A DNA stretch of 64,000 bases from Flavobacteriaceae bacterium (GTDB taxonomy: Bacteria; Bacteroidota; Bacteroidia; Flavobacteriales; Flavobacteriaceae). Positions within the stretch are counted from its first letter, which is position 1; every line of letters begins with the position of its first letter. The notes below the pieces were generated by a model. That model was not told the DNA's origin. It worked only from the letters and a program-made list of their open reading frames with translations, and ran no database searches. Of this stretch, positions 37,231 to 44,643 are shown piece by piece. The DNA is taken from positions 21,379 to 85,378 of the forward strand of contig JAIXYI010000051.1 of the NCBI GenBank assembly GCA_027490305.1. Direction: 5' to 3'. A program made the translations under genes and the position numbers.

Positions 37231-37253
37231 TTTCCAAAAAAAATGTTTGGAAA
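37231..37253. promoter_or_regulatory. Perfect inverted repeat over the tRNA-Ser -33 region
   Basis: TTTCCAAA (37231-37238) and TTTGGAAA (37246-37253) form a perfect 8-bp inverted repeat with a 7-bp spacer. The -33 TTG of the tRNA promoter lies inside the right arm, a position suited to an operator. Confidence 0.45.
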
Positions 37254-37276
37254 ACCGAAATGCGTTGCTATATTTG
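37247..37276 (+). promoter_or_regulatory. Promoter of the tRNA-Ser gene
   Basis: TTG (37247-37249), exactly 19 bases of spacer, and TATATTTG (37269-37276) form a textbook Bacteroidota promoter, about 30 bases before the tRNA 5' end. Confidence 0.8.
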
Positions 37277-37305
37277 CAACCGCATTACGGGAAGCCGTAT
37301 TGCAT

Positions 37306-37390
37306 GGAGGAATGGCAGAGTGGTCGATCGCGGCGGTCTTGAAAACCGTTGACTGTAACAGGTCCGGGGGTTCGAATCCCTCTTCCTCCG
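37306..37390 (+). tRNA. tRNA-Ser(TGA)
   Basis: Acceptor arm GGAGGAA (37306-37312) pairs with TTCCTCC (37383-37389), discriminator G. The anticodon loop CTTGAAA between GCGGT and ACCGT gives anticodon TGA, and GGTTCGAATCC forms the T arm. The long variable arm and 85-base length fit class II tRNA-Ser. The CCA end is not fully encoded. A strong promoter precedes and a terminator hairpin follows. Confidence 0.95.
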
Positions 37391-37415
37391 CAGGCTTAAG
37401 ATAAGCAAACTTACA

Positions 37416-37447
37416 CCCCTTAAATCGTGGATTTGAGGGGTTTTTTG
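37416..37447 (+). terminator. Terminator after tRNA-Ser
   Basis: CCCCTTAAATC pairs with GATTTGAGGGG (one T-G pair), loop GTG, followed by six Ts. Confidence 0.8.
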
Positions 37448-37587
37448 TTTCCAGCAAATTAAAATCCGACAAATAATCTTCACACCAAAAGGGCTCCAAC
37501 GCGGGCATAAGATATGCGGAGACAATTGTGCCCATTCACCTTTTTATCAAAGAAATACAGAGAATATGGCTCAGTAACTACAGACCG

Positions 37588-39111
37588 CTACGGCTGCGGC
37601 AACAGCGATGCTAAAAAGGCAGCGAAAGGCCTGATGTCCCCTTCGGTGCTGATGGTTTCCAACGCGGCCATATATTCGGCACGTCTTTTCAGCGGTACTA
37701 CCGTCCACGGATAACCTCCCGAAGCCATCATTGCATTCATCAAAAAGCGTCCCATACGGCCATTTCCGTCGGTATAAGGATGGATGTATACAAAGACATA
37801 ATGTCCTAATACCACACGAACCGCTGCGTTATCTTCGTGCGTGAGGAGGTCGAAGAACGTAGGCATTAGATCCCTCACGGCCTCCATGCTCGGCGGTACG
37901 TGCTTGGAACGACGGATAAAAACGGGGCGGTTGCGGTATCCTGCAAGATCCGAAGCTTTCAATATACCTGCCATGACGCTGGGCGCGAACATTTCCCGGT
38001 ACCACGTACCATGATCGCGATCGGTTACCTCACCGGCATTTTTACCGTCCAATATGGTGTCAAGGCTTATCTGGACGGCTTGGTAGGCCTGCCAATACCC
38101 GCGCGCGGCCATGGCATCTTGCTGCTCGCGGTCCTGATCGTTGAGATCGGGTTGCCAGTCGCCGCGGCGTACGCGCTCGATGAGTTCCGGGCTTACCCGG
38201 TAACCTTCTATAGACAAGGAATTGTAGGCATCGGTAACATAGTTTTCTTCCACGTCCTTCATGTAAGCCGCTTTGTCATTGGGTATTCCCGGAGCGGGAG
38301 GGAAAAGCCCAATGATCGGTTCGCGCATTTCTTCCCACATCAGGCGAAGACGGTTTACATACGGCGATACCTCACGCGGATTGATGGATACCGGGCTTTT
38401 GTATGCGAATGGATCCTGTTCACGCACCGTATATCCTGCAGCACGCATACCTTCCAATATGTCATCCGCGATCCTTGGCCGGCCCACGTTGCGGAATGCC
38501 CCCGCCATCCTGCCGGCCACCACGCTGCGTCCGCCTTCGAGAAGGTGCGCCAGAATCTCGGAGGCGTCCCTGAAAGTGAATAACGCGGCGCGCGCATCCG
38601 TGGGATTGCGCTGATAGAAGTCCTCAGAACAGTATACCAATGCCGACGATAAGGAAAACAGGCGCAATCCATAACCATCCGTCACGGCCTCGTTGCCATT
38701 GGGCAGGGCAGCGCGTATTTCGAGTATGGAGGTGTTGAATATCAAGTTGGTCACTTGGTTCCTGGCTTGCGGAGCTCGTACCAAAAGCTGCGTGGGAACC
38801 GTAACATTGGAGGCATGGAGCAGTACCGACTGTTCCGGAGACAAACTCCAGTCTTCCCCAAACCGCTCTCTCAGGTAGGCTGCGCAAAAATGCCAGTAAG
38901 AAGCATACCAAGCGGTGCTTTCTCCGGCTGTCTCATCAGGACGCGACGGAATATACCAGCCTCGCATGACCTCTTGCAGGAAGCCTTTCTGCACAAGTCG
39001 CTCTCTATGTGTCCTGCTTAAAGCACCCGATGGCACGGCGATCATGCCTTGCTGTTGCAGCAGATGTAACGCTTCGAGCGATGTAGCAAGATTTTCAGAT
39101 GGTGTCGCCAT
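37588..39111 (-). CDS. Fic protein with AbiEi-like winged-helix N-terminus
   Basis: A 507-residue protein. Residues about 15-60 (LHLLQQQGMIAVPSGALSR ... GWYIPSRP) look like the winged helix of AbiEi-type antitoxin/regulators. The Fic core is H444-PYTDGNGRMGR, the AMP-transferase motif. The inhibitory motif S-x3-E-G (S298 ... E302 G303) lies before the Fic domain, the class II arrangement in which a helix blocks ATP binding. It probably regulates its own gene: a 24-bp repeat array sits directly upstream of its promoter. Adjacent to tRNA-Ser, so it may be part of an acquired islet. Confidence 0.85.
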   Translation of the reverse strand: MATPSENLATSLEALHLLQQQGMIAVPSGALSRTHRERLVQKGFLQEVMRGWYIPSRPDETAGESTAWYASYWHFCAAYLRERFGEDWSLSPEQSVLLHASNVTVPTQLLVRAPQARNQVTNLIFNTSILEIRAALPNGNEAVTDGYGLRLFSLSSALVYCSEDFYQRNPTDARAALFTFRDASEILAHLLEGGRSVVAGRMAGAFRNVGRPRIADDILEGMRAAGYTVREQDPFAYKSPVSINPREVSPYVNRLRLMWEEMREPIIGLFPPAPGIPNDKAAYMKDVEENYVTDAYNSLSIEGYRVSPELIERVRRGDWQPDLNDQDREQQDAMAARGYWQAYQAVQISLDTILDGKNAGEVTDRDHGTWYREMFAPSVMAGILKASDLAGYRNRPVFIRRSKHVPPSMEAVRDLMPTFFDLLTHEDNAAVRVVLGHYVFVYIHPYTDGNGRMGRFLMNAMMASGGYPWTVVPLKRRAEYMAALETISTEGDIRPFAAFLASLLPQP

Positions 39112-39126
39112 CAGGGTATTTTATTG

Positions 39127-39134
39127 CAAATATA
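39127..39134 (-). promoter_or_regulatory. -7 box of the Fic gene promoter
   Basis: The minus strand reads TATATTTG, 15 bases before the Fic start codon and two bases from the first 24-bp repeat. The expected -33 position lies inside that repeat. Confidence 0.65.
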
Positions 39135-39136
39135 AG

Positions 39137-39232
39137 AATTAGCTTTTAATGCTGTATCATAATTAGCTTTTAATGCTGTATTATATTTAGCTTTTAGTGT
39201 TGTATTATAATTAGCTTTTAATGCTTCTGACA
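39137..39232. repeat. 24-bp iteron array upstream of the Fic gene
   Basis: Units start at 39137, 39161, 39185 and 39209. The first three are 24 bp each and nearly identical (AATTAGCTTTTAATGCTGTA ...); the fourth matches over 17 bases. Each unit holds a 13-bp near-palindrome, AGCTTTTAATGCT (five of six pairs symmetric). The array covers the fic promoter's -33 region, which fits binding sites for a repressor, perhaps the Fic protein itself. There are no spacers, so it is not CRISPR. Confidence 0.9.
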
Positions 39233-39619
39233 ATCCTTTTGTTTTTACAACATATTGTTATGTAAACGATTAAAATGATTTTTCGACGTGTTTTTAATTG
39301 TTGTAGATGCCGTAATTTAATGTCATTTTGGTGTTGTGAAAGTCCGATGATATAAGCCTTTTTGCTGTTGTGAATATCATAATATCAGAAGTACATTACG
39401 TAGAGGTTAGCACTTTTCCGGCAAAATCAAGTCTTTCAGCATCTTACAAGGTGGGTGTTATTAAAATCTTTTGAACACTTCCTATTGCCGGTTTTGATGA
39501 TTAAAAAGATAGCGAATTCCTTGCCTTTCTTTCGAGAGTTCTCCCATAGCGATTTATCGACTGATAACATCAAAAACTACACGGTCTTTCGATTTCCGGT
39601 ACAGGCTTATCAAAAACAA
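39233..39619. other. AT-rich gene-free remnant between the repeat array and the next gene
   Basis: No credible gene was found. A short plus-strand frame (39455-39673) runs through the terminator hairpin and has no recognisable domain. A degraded copy of the 24-bp repeat pattern may lie near 39350. The block may be a decayed part of the tRNA-linked islet. An 8-bp direct repeat of sequence flanking the tRNA (CAGGCTTA) occurs at 39602. Confidence 0.5.
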
Positions 39620-39651
39620 AACCCTTTGAATTTTAGTTCAGAGGGTTTTTC
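39620..39651 (+). terminator. Orphan terminator hairpin
   Basis: AACCCTTTGAA pairs with TTCAGAGGGTT (one T-G pair), loop TTTTAG, followed by Ts. No intact plus-strand gene precedes it, suggesting that an upstream gene or small RNA was lost or escapes recognition. Confidence 0.65.
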
Positions 39652-39674
39652 GTTTTGTTCAGCATCCAGATGAT

Positions 39675-40373
39675 TTAACGCGCCTCTTTCTGCTTTATCA
39701 TTTCAATTCCCACCAGAACAAGCCATAAAATCCAAAGCGTACTTCCTATAAAACCGGCGAGCGGAACCTCACGCAATCCTGGTATAACCGTAGCGAAGAG
39801 CTCAGTCTGCGCCAACAGGTAGATACAGGATGAAACGTAACCCAGTGCAATCGTGCCTTTCGAAACGCGTTTCAGTCGTGCGAAGGCGTACGTTATCATA
39901 ACGGTCCACGTGATCGTGAAAAGTTGCCCGATGTGTTCACCGAGAATCACGCCGCCGTACTGGTGTACGACCTGGAAGGCGACGATACTGGCTTCTTTTG
40001 TCGCGGCATTTCCGGTGACGAAGTTCCGGGCTAACAGCGGCACCACAAACGTCCAACGCAACAGGCCTATCATCTGAACCAGAAGTCCGACCACACCTAG
40101 TGTTGTTGCCCAACGTATAAAGCGGAACGTCCCTTCCAATTTTTGTCCCAGCGCTATGCAGGCGATCACAAGGGGGATCCCCAACATGGCGAAAGCCCAC
40201 CATGTCAGGATCAACTTGTTTCCGCCCTGGTAAAAGGAGGTCAGGATGATACCCGGATCCTGTCGTAAAATGGCGGGATAGTCAAAGATCAGTGTCAAAA
40301 TAGTATACGGAACCATTACACCGATTGCTCCTGCGATCAACAAATAGCCGATTTTCCGTTCTGTTTTCATCAT
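39675..40373 (-). CDS. DUF4386 family membrane protein
   Basis: A 232-residue protein with six likely membrane helices (about 8-28, 52-75, 88-110, 135-158, 172-192, 205-225). ERKIGYLLIAGAIGVMVPY and the QVVHQYGG region fit DUF4386. No function is known. It lies one base after the stop codon of the 40375 gene on the same strand, so these two are co-transcribed. Confidence 0.75.
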   Translation of the reverse strand: MMKTERKIGYLLIAGAIGVMVPYTILTLIFDYPAILRQDPGIILTSFYQGGNKLILTWWAFAMLGIPLVIACIALGQKLEGTFRFIRWATTLGVVGLLVQMIGLLRWTFVVPLLARNFVTGNAATKEASIVAFQVVHQYGGVILGEHIGQLFTITWTVMITYAFARLKRVSKGTIALGYVSSCIYLLAQTELFATVIPGLREVPLAGFIGSTLWILWLVLVGIEMIKQKEAR

Positions 40374-40374
40374 A

Positions 40375-40830
40375 TCAGAATGAGAAAGAATAGCCGATAC
40401 TCGGTGTCGGATTCACTTTAACGTCATGTCCTTCCGACGCGAGGGCGATGACGCCGAGTCGTAGGTGCATGCCCTTAAAGGCGTACCATCGGAAGCCGGC
40501 CTCAAATCCTACGGCATTTTCGTTTTCATAGTCGCGGGTCAGGCCGCGCAGATAGGAGGCACCCGCATAAAATGACGACGGGATTTTCTGTTTGTCTACC
40601 GGCAGAAACCAATACGTCACCCCGGCCTTCAGGAACTCGGTCGTGACGCCACTTTCAAAATTGGTAGGATAGTATCCTGCGTGAACCGACACGTTTCGGT
40701 GTTGGTATTCCAGACCGATCGACGGATTTCGGAACGCATTAATACTTAAGGTGTGTTTAGGAAACGCATCCTGTGAAAAGGCGAAACCAGCTTGTAAAAG
40801 CAGGAAAGCCAACATACTCTTTGTTTGCAT
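40375..40830 (-). CDS. Secreted beta-barrel-like protein of unknown function
   Basis: A 151-residue protein with a signal peptide ending GFAFSQ (about 1-20) and alternating beta strands (LSINAFRNPSIGLEYQHRNVSVHAGYY ... ITPSIGYSFSF) ending in F, as in small outer membrane barrels. No family is recognised. It is the first gene of a pair with the DUF4386 membrane gene. Confidence 0.6.
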   Translation of the reverse strand: MQTKSMLAFLLLQAGFAFSQDAFPKHTLSINAFRNPSIGLEYQHRNVSVHAGYYPTNFESGVTTEFLKAGVTYWFLPVDKQKIPSSFYAGASYLRGLTRDYENENAVGFEAGFRWYAFKGMHLRLGVIALASEGHDVKVNPTPSIGYSFSF

Positions 40831-40910
40831 GAGATTGATTTTTATAACGATACAAAGGTCAATCGATGCAAAGAGGATCTACTGGACAAATGTCCTAAAG
40901 TGCTTTTGCC

Positions 40911-41519
40911 CTAACTTTTTCTTCGAAGCCGGCTGAGATGCCGCGGGGTGATGCCCAACATAGAGGCAATGTACTGTAAAGGAACCTGCTGCAATAATTC
41001 CGGTTCGTCTTTCAACAGTTTCTCGTAGCGCTCGTCGGCAGATAAGGTGATAAGGTCGAATTTGGCTTTGTCGATGCAACAGATCTGCCATTCAAGGAGT
41101 TTCACGTAAAAATCTTTGAACCCACTCATTTGATTTTGTAGTGCCTCAACTTCCTTTTTCTCTATGACCCAGAGCGTGGAGGGTGTGAGCGCCCGGATGT
41201 TCTCGCGCGCCGGGGTGCCGGTCAGGTAAGGTAGAAGTGACGCCACGAATGTAGCCGGCAGCGAAATATACGTAGTGCGTTCTTCCCCTTTTTCGGAGAT
41301 GGAATAGTACTGGAATTGCCCGGTTTCGACAAACCCCAACTGCGAGGAAATTTTGCCTTCCTCTACAAAACACTGCCCTTTATCAAAAGATCGTTTGGTG
41401 AAGCGCCGTGCAATCTGTTCGCTGTCGGTTTGGTCGAATCCGACTTGGGAAAAGTAGGCTTTTAGTGTTTCTTGGCCCAAATCAGCGTATTGCTGCAGCG
41501 TTTCCGATGTCGTATTCAT
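40911..41519 (-). CDS. Crp/Fnr family transcriptional regulator
   Basis: A 202-residue protein with a cyclic-nucleotide-binding-like domain (about 30-140; KGQCFVEEGKISSQLGFVETGQF) and a C-terminal helix-turn-helix (about 172-200; VPLQYIASMLGITPRHLSRLRR). The effector is unknown and no Fnr cysteines are seen. It lies 81 bases upstream of the secreted-protein/DUF4386 pair on the same strand and may regulate it. Confidence 0.88.
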   Translation of the reverse strand: MNTTSETLQQYADLGQETLKAYFSQVGFDQTDSEQIARRFTKRSFDKGQCFVEEGKISSQLGFVETGQFQYYSISEKGEERTTYISLPATFVASLLPYLTGTPARENIRALTPSTLWVIEKKEVEALQNQMSGFKDFYVKLLEWQICCIDKAKFDLITLSADERYEKLLKDEPELLQQVPLQYIASMLGITPRHLSRLRRKS

Positions 41520-41618
41520 ATTGTCTGAACGGGTTTTTGTTCTTGCTTCTGATAAATGTAGGGAAAACGATCCGGACTTTAGAGGATACAGGAGTAACCC
41601 TTCCTACCGTCCGTAGCA

Positions 41619-42035
41619 CTATTTCTTCCCATTCCGATTCCTCATAATTTCCTCACCGTGCAACAGCGCCCAATCAACCAACGGCACCATATGCTGCATC
41701 AGGCTTCGTCCGAGTTCGGTAAGATTGTACTCGACTCGCGGTGGTACTTCGGCGTAAACGTGTCGTGACACGAGTCCGCATTCCTCGAGGTTACGAAGCG
41801 TCACGGTCAGCATGCGTTGCGATACATCCCCAATCCGATGTTTCAACTCATTGAACCGCATGGTGCCATAGCCGCCGAGGGCGTAAATCGTCAACAGCGA
41901 CCATTTATCGCTGACGCGGGCAAGGATATCGCGCACCGGACAGGCCATATCCCGCGTGGCATTCGCCTCTGCAAAAAAAGATTGAAATTTTTTTTCGCTC
42001 GTCAGCGCCGGGTTTTCCTGAATAGTTACTTCCAT
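41619..42035 (-). CDS. HxlR family winged-helix regulator (YtfH-like)
   Basis: A 138-residue protein from ATG 42035. CPVRDILARVSDKWSLLTIYALG starts the HxlR domain, with the usual redox-sensitive N-terminal cysteine, and QRMLTVTLRNLEECGLV is the recognition region. A TTG start at 42074 is possible in frame but would run through the operator. Divergent NmrA-like gene and shared operator copy the E. coli ytfH-ytfG arrangement. Confidence 0.88.
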   Translation of the reverse strand: MEVTIQENPALTSEKKFQSFFAEANATRDMACPVRDILARVSDKWSLLTIYALGGYGTMRFNELKHRIGDVSQRMLTVTLRNLEECGLVSRHVYAEVPPRVEYNLTELGRSLMQHMVPLVDWALLHGEEIMRNRNGKK

Positions 42036-42114
42036 GTGCGTTGGTGCTTTAGCTGTGCCTTCTTGTGAAGGCAATAGTTACTATTTAACTTTGAGTTCTC
42101 AAAAGTAACTATTG
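42021..42114. promoter_or_regulatory. Operator of the divergent HxlR/NmrA pair: three copies of AGTAACTATT
   Basis: CAATAGTTACT (42072-42082) and AGTAACTATTG (42104-42114) form a perfect 11-bp inverted repeat with a 21-bp spacer in the intergenic region. A third copy, AATAGTTACT (42021-42030), lies over codons 2-5 of the HxlR gene. The arrangement suits autorepression and control of the NmrA-like gene. Confidence 0.75.
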
Positions 42115-42133
42115 ACCTTTAAAAAACGTAAAA

Positions 42134-42985
42134 ATGGGTAAAATTCTTGTGACCGGGGCAACCGGAACGAATGGAAAAGCACTGGTGGCGCAACTTCAGT
42201 CACGTAACGCCGATTTTGTAGTAGGAAGCCGAAATGTAACCCAGGCCCGTGAACTGTTTGGGGACGGAGTGGAGGTGCGTGCCTTCGATTTTGCAGATGC
42301 CACCACCTATGAAGGGGCACTGGAAGGAGTCGGAAAGGTGTTTGTGTTGGGGCCTCCGCTCGATTTGCGGTTATATGAATTGGTAAGCCCATTTCTCGAC
42401 CATCTTAAAAAACGGGGTATCGCGCGGGTGGTGTATTTTTCGGCCTTGCAGGCAGACAAAATGGGCAGCCAACTCGATTTCCACACCAAAATCGAACAGC
42501 AACTTAAGGAGGGGTTCTTCGACTATACCATCCTCCAGCCGTCGTTTTTCAGCCAGAATTTCCGGAACTATGAGGGAGAGAATATCCTCGAGCGGAACAT
42601 CGTCTTCATGCCCGCCGGCACCGGGAAAGTAGGTTTTGTGGATGTAGCGGATATAGCCAATGTGGCGGCCGAGGTGCTGCTGTCGGACGGGCATTCGCAC
42701 GCTACCTATCGCCTGACAGGCCCAGAGCTTTTGTCGTATGAGGATGCGGCCCGTTTGCTGTCGGAGCAGTTAGGAACGACCATATCCTATCCGAATCCGA
42801 CGCCGGAAACCTTCAAAGAGGTACTGACGGCGTCTGGTGCGCCGGCTTTTATCGGACAGTATCTTTCGGATGTTTACCAAATCATCGGGCAGCATCATGT
42901 GGACTTCCTGACGGACGATGTCTTCCGCGTGACTGGAAAACAGCCCACGTCGTTGCGTGAGGTGATTGCGCGGGATTTTGCGTAA
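42134..42985 (+). CDS. NmrA-like NAD(P)-binding oxidoreductase (QorB/YtfG-like)
   Basis: A 283-residue short-chain-like dehydrogenase. ILVTGATGTNGKALVAQL is the Rossmann motif, followed by QPSFFSQNF and SGAPAFIGQYLSDVYQ. The E. coli homologue YtfG reduces quinones with NADPH and is encoded divergently from an HxlR regulator, as here. Quinone or aldehyde detoxification is the inferred role. No signal peptide. Confidence 0.82.
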   Translation: MGKILVTGATGTNGKALVAQLQSRNADFVVGSRNVTQARELFGDGVEVRAFDFADATTYEGALEGVGKVFVLGPPLDLRLYELVSPFLDHLKKRGIARVVYFSALQADKMGSQLDFHTKIEQQLKEGFFDYTILQPSFFSQNFRNYEGENILERNIVFMPAGTGKVGFVDVADIANVAAEVLLSDGHSHATYRLTGPELLSYEDAARLLSEQLGTTISYPNPTPETFKEVLTASGAPAFIGQYLSDVYQIIGQHHVDFLTDDVFRVTGKQPTSLREVIARDFA

Positions 42986-43025
42986 AAGTTCCTGAATAGG
43001 AGGAGAGGGGCAGCGAGTAGCGGGG

Positions 43026-43838
43026 TTACCCACCCAATCCCGCTTTCAACTCCTGCAACTCTCCTTTCATTTCCTGCATCATCCGTACTACCACATCCAA
43101 ATCCGCCGTGCCGTTCGGCAGGTCTTTGCTGTGGAAGCTGTGGAACTTCCAGATTTCCACTACCTCCTCCGCCTTCACTTCATACGGTGCATACAACGGG
43201 TTCAATGATTCCAGCAGGAAGGTACGCCCGGTAAGGGTCACTTGCTTGAATACCATATCCTGTTCCCCTTTCAGGATCACGACACAAAGGGTTTTGGGCT
43301 TCAGGTCATACCAATTGTCGACAAACCGCCCGATCACATCGCTGCCTTCCGGAATCGGCAACATGCTGTCGCCCGTCGTCGGAAACATCCGGAACGTGCC
43401 GCCTTTCGGCAGGTTCGGCAATGCAAATTTCGGTAACGAGGCAATGAACTCCGGATCGTGGTAACCCGCCGCATACCCCGCTTTCGCCTTCACGGGAACA
43501 TATTCCATGTTCTCGCGGTTCTGCCGATCGACCGTAATGGCCAGCACCCGTATTTGTCCCCCTGCTATATATACGTCATTACCCGCTTCCAGTTCCCGCA
43601 GTTTCAGTTCACCGATCCGCGAGAGGTCGACCCGCAGCAAGGTATCGATGCTCATCCGGAAAAAACCGGAGAACCGATAGAGATCTTCCACCGGAGGATT
43701 TGCCGTCTTCCCACTTTCATGTGCCGCCAGTTTCGAGCGGGAAATAGAAACCCTCGCCGCAAAATCTTCCTGGCTCATCTTCATTCGGTTACGCAGGAAA
43801 CGGATGTTACTTCCCCAAAAAAAATTTTGTTCCACCAT
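43026..43838 (-). CDS. Self-cleaving XRE/S24 (LexA-like) repressor of the mutasome cassette
   Basis: A 270-residue protein with an XRE-type HTH (residues about 10-66; NIRFLRNRMKMSQEDFAARVS) joined to an S24 peptidase domain. S158 (TGDSML) and K198 (MVFKQV) would be the Ser-Lys pair, and A120-G121/A124-G125 the candidate cleavage bonds: the second lies 34 residues before the serine, as in LexA. RecA-triggered autocleavage is inferred. It is divergent from imuA with two inverted repeats between them. Its C-terminus has a coiled-coil stretch (about 245-268). Confidence 0.82.
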   Translation of the reverse strand: MVEQNFFWGSNIRFLRNRMKMSQEDFAARVSISRSKLAAHESGKTANPPVEDLYRFSGFFRMSIDTLLRVDLSRIGELKLRELEAGNDVYIAGGQIRVLAITVDRQNRENMEYVPVKAKAGYAAGYHDPEFIASLPKFALPNLPKGGTFRMFPTTGDSMLPIPEGSDVIGRFVDNWYDLKPKTLCVVILKGEQDMVFKQVTLTGRTFLLESLNPLYAPYEVKAEEVVEIWKFHSFHSKDLPNGTADLDVVVRMMQEMKGELQELKAGLGG

Positions 43839-43845
43839 TTCTTTT

Positions 43846-43887
43846 TGTTATTATTGATAACAGCGATTTGTTTCTAATAAGAACAAA
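43846..43887. promoter_or_regulatory. Two candidate operators between the S24 repressor and imuA
   Basis: TGTTAT (43846-43851) with ATAACA (43857-43862) and TTTGTT (43867-43872) with AACAAA (43882-43887) are inverted repeats. Both lie between the divergent repressor and imuA genes, consistent with control of both promoters. Confidence 0.5.
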
Positions 43888-43908
43888 AATACAAAATCAA
43901 TCGAAAGT

Positions 43909-44643
43909 ATGGACGCGGGAGCGGAAAAAACAGCGATCATCCGCAAGTGGCAACGGCAAGTAGACGCCTGGCAAGGGTTAGGGAAGTCCGCCCTACGCGA
44001 TTGGGTACCTACTGTTGGGCCGTTCGAGCGGGCGTTCCCCGACCAGGTCTTTCCGGTGGCGGCCCTGCATGAGTTCCAGAGCTTCAGTCTGTCTGATGCG
44101 GCTTCCACCCAGGGATTTCTTTCGGCGCTTTGCGGGAAATTCCTGGCGTCGGGCGGCACCTGTCTCTGGATGGGAGCAGGAGGGAAGGTATTTCCACCCG
44201 CGCTCACACATTTCGGACTCGATCCTTCCCGTATCGTCTTCATCGACGCGCCACGTACCCGTGATGTGTTGTGGGCTATAGAAGAAGCCCTTAAATGTGA
44301 CATCCTTACCGCCGTCATCGGGGAAGTATCGGACGTAGGCTTTACAGAATCGCGCCGCCTCCAACTCGCCGTCGAAAAGAGCGGGGTTTGTTGCCTGTTA
44401 CACCGCCATCGCCCGCGAAATACGAACAACCTGGCCTGTACCTCCCGGTGGCATATCCGGCCGTTGCCCAGTCTTTCAGAGGAAGGTCTGCCCGGAGTCG
44501 GACTGCCTTTTTGGGACGTGCAATTGCTGAAAGTGCGCAACGGACGCCCCGGATCCTGGCAGTTAGGCTGGGTAAACGGACAGTTCACGGAGAAGGAACG
44601 CCCGCAGGAACACCTCGTTTTTACCCAAAGTTTTACCGGATAA
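43909..44643 (+). CDS. imuA: ImuA-like RecA-superfamily protein of the mutasome
   Basis: A 244-residue protein with a RecA-like fold; HEFQSFSLSDAASTQGFLSAL and the MGAGGKVFPPAL segment follow the ImuA pattern, with the nucleotide site degenerate. In other bacteria ImuA bridges RecA, ImuB and the polymerase during lesion bypass. Its TAA overlaps the ImuB ATG (TAATG), and ImuB in turn overlaps DnaE2, so all three are translationally coupled. Confidence 0.82.
   Translation: MDAGAEKTAIIRKWQRQVDAWQGLGKSALRDWVPTVGPFERAFPDQVFPVAALHEFQSFSLSDAASTQGFLSALCGKFLASGGTCLWMGAGGKVFPPALTHFGLDPSRIVFIDAPRTRDVLWAIEEALKCDILTAVIGEVSDVGFTESRRLQLAVEKSGVCCLLHRHRPRNTNNLACTSRWHIRPLPSLSEEGLPGVGLPFWDVQLLKVRNGRPGSWQLGWVNGQFTEKERPQEHLVFTQSFTG

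Noticed and set aside
37391..37398. tRNA-linked attachment site
   Set aside because: Only eight bases (CAGGCTTA) match between the tRNA end and 39602, too short to count as an att repeat by itself; kept only as a weak islet hint.
39137..39232. Possible CRISPR array or replication iterons
   Set aside because: 24-bp units adjoin without spacers. No Rep or DnaA gene is near; their place over the fic promoter fits operators better.
39455..39673. 72-codon plus-strand frame
   Set aside because: No domain, runs through a terminator hairpin and lies in AT-rich remnant DNA.
44388..44642. N-terminal extension of ImuB
   Set aside because: The 85 extra codons overlap imuA out of frame and resemble no ImuB; the TAATG overlap gives a natural start.
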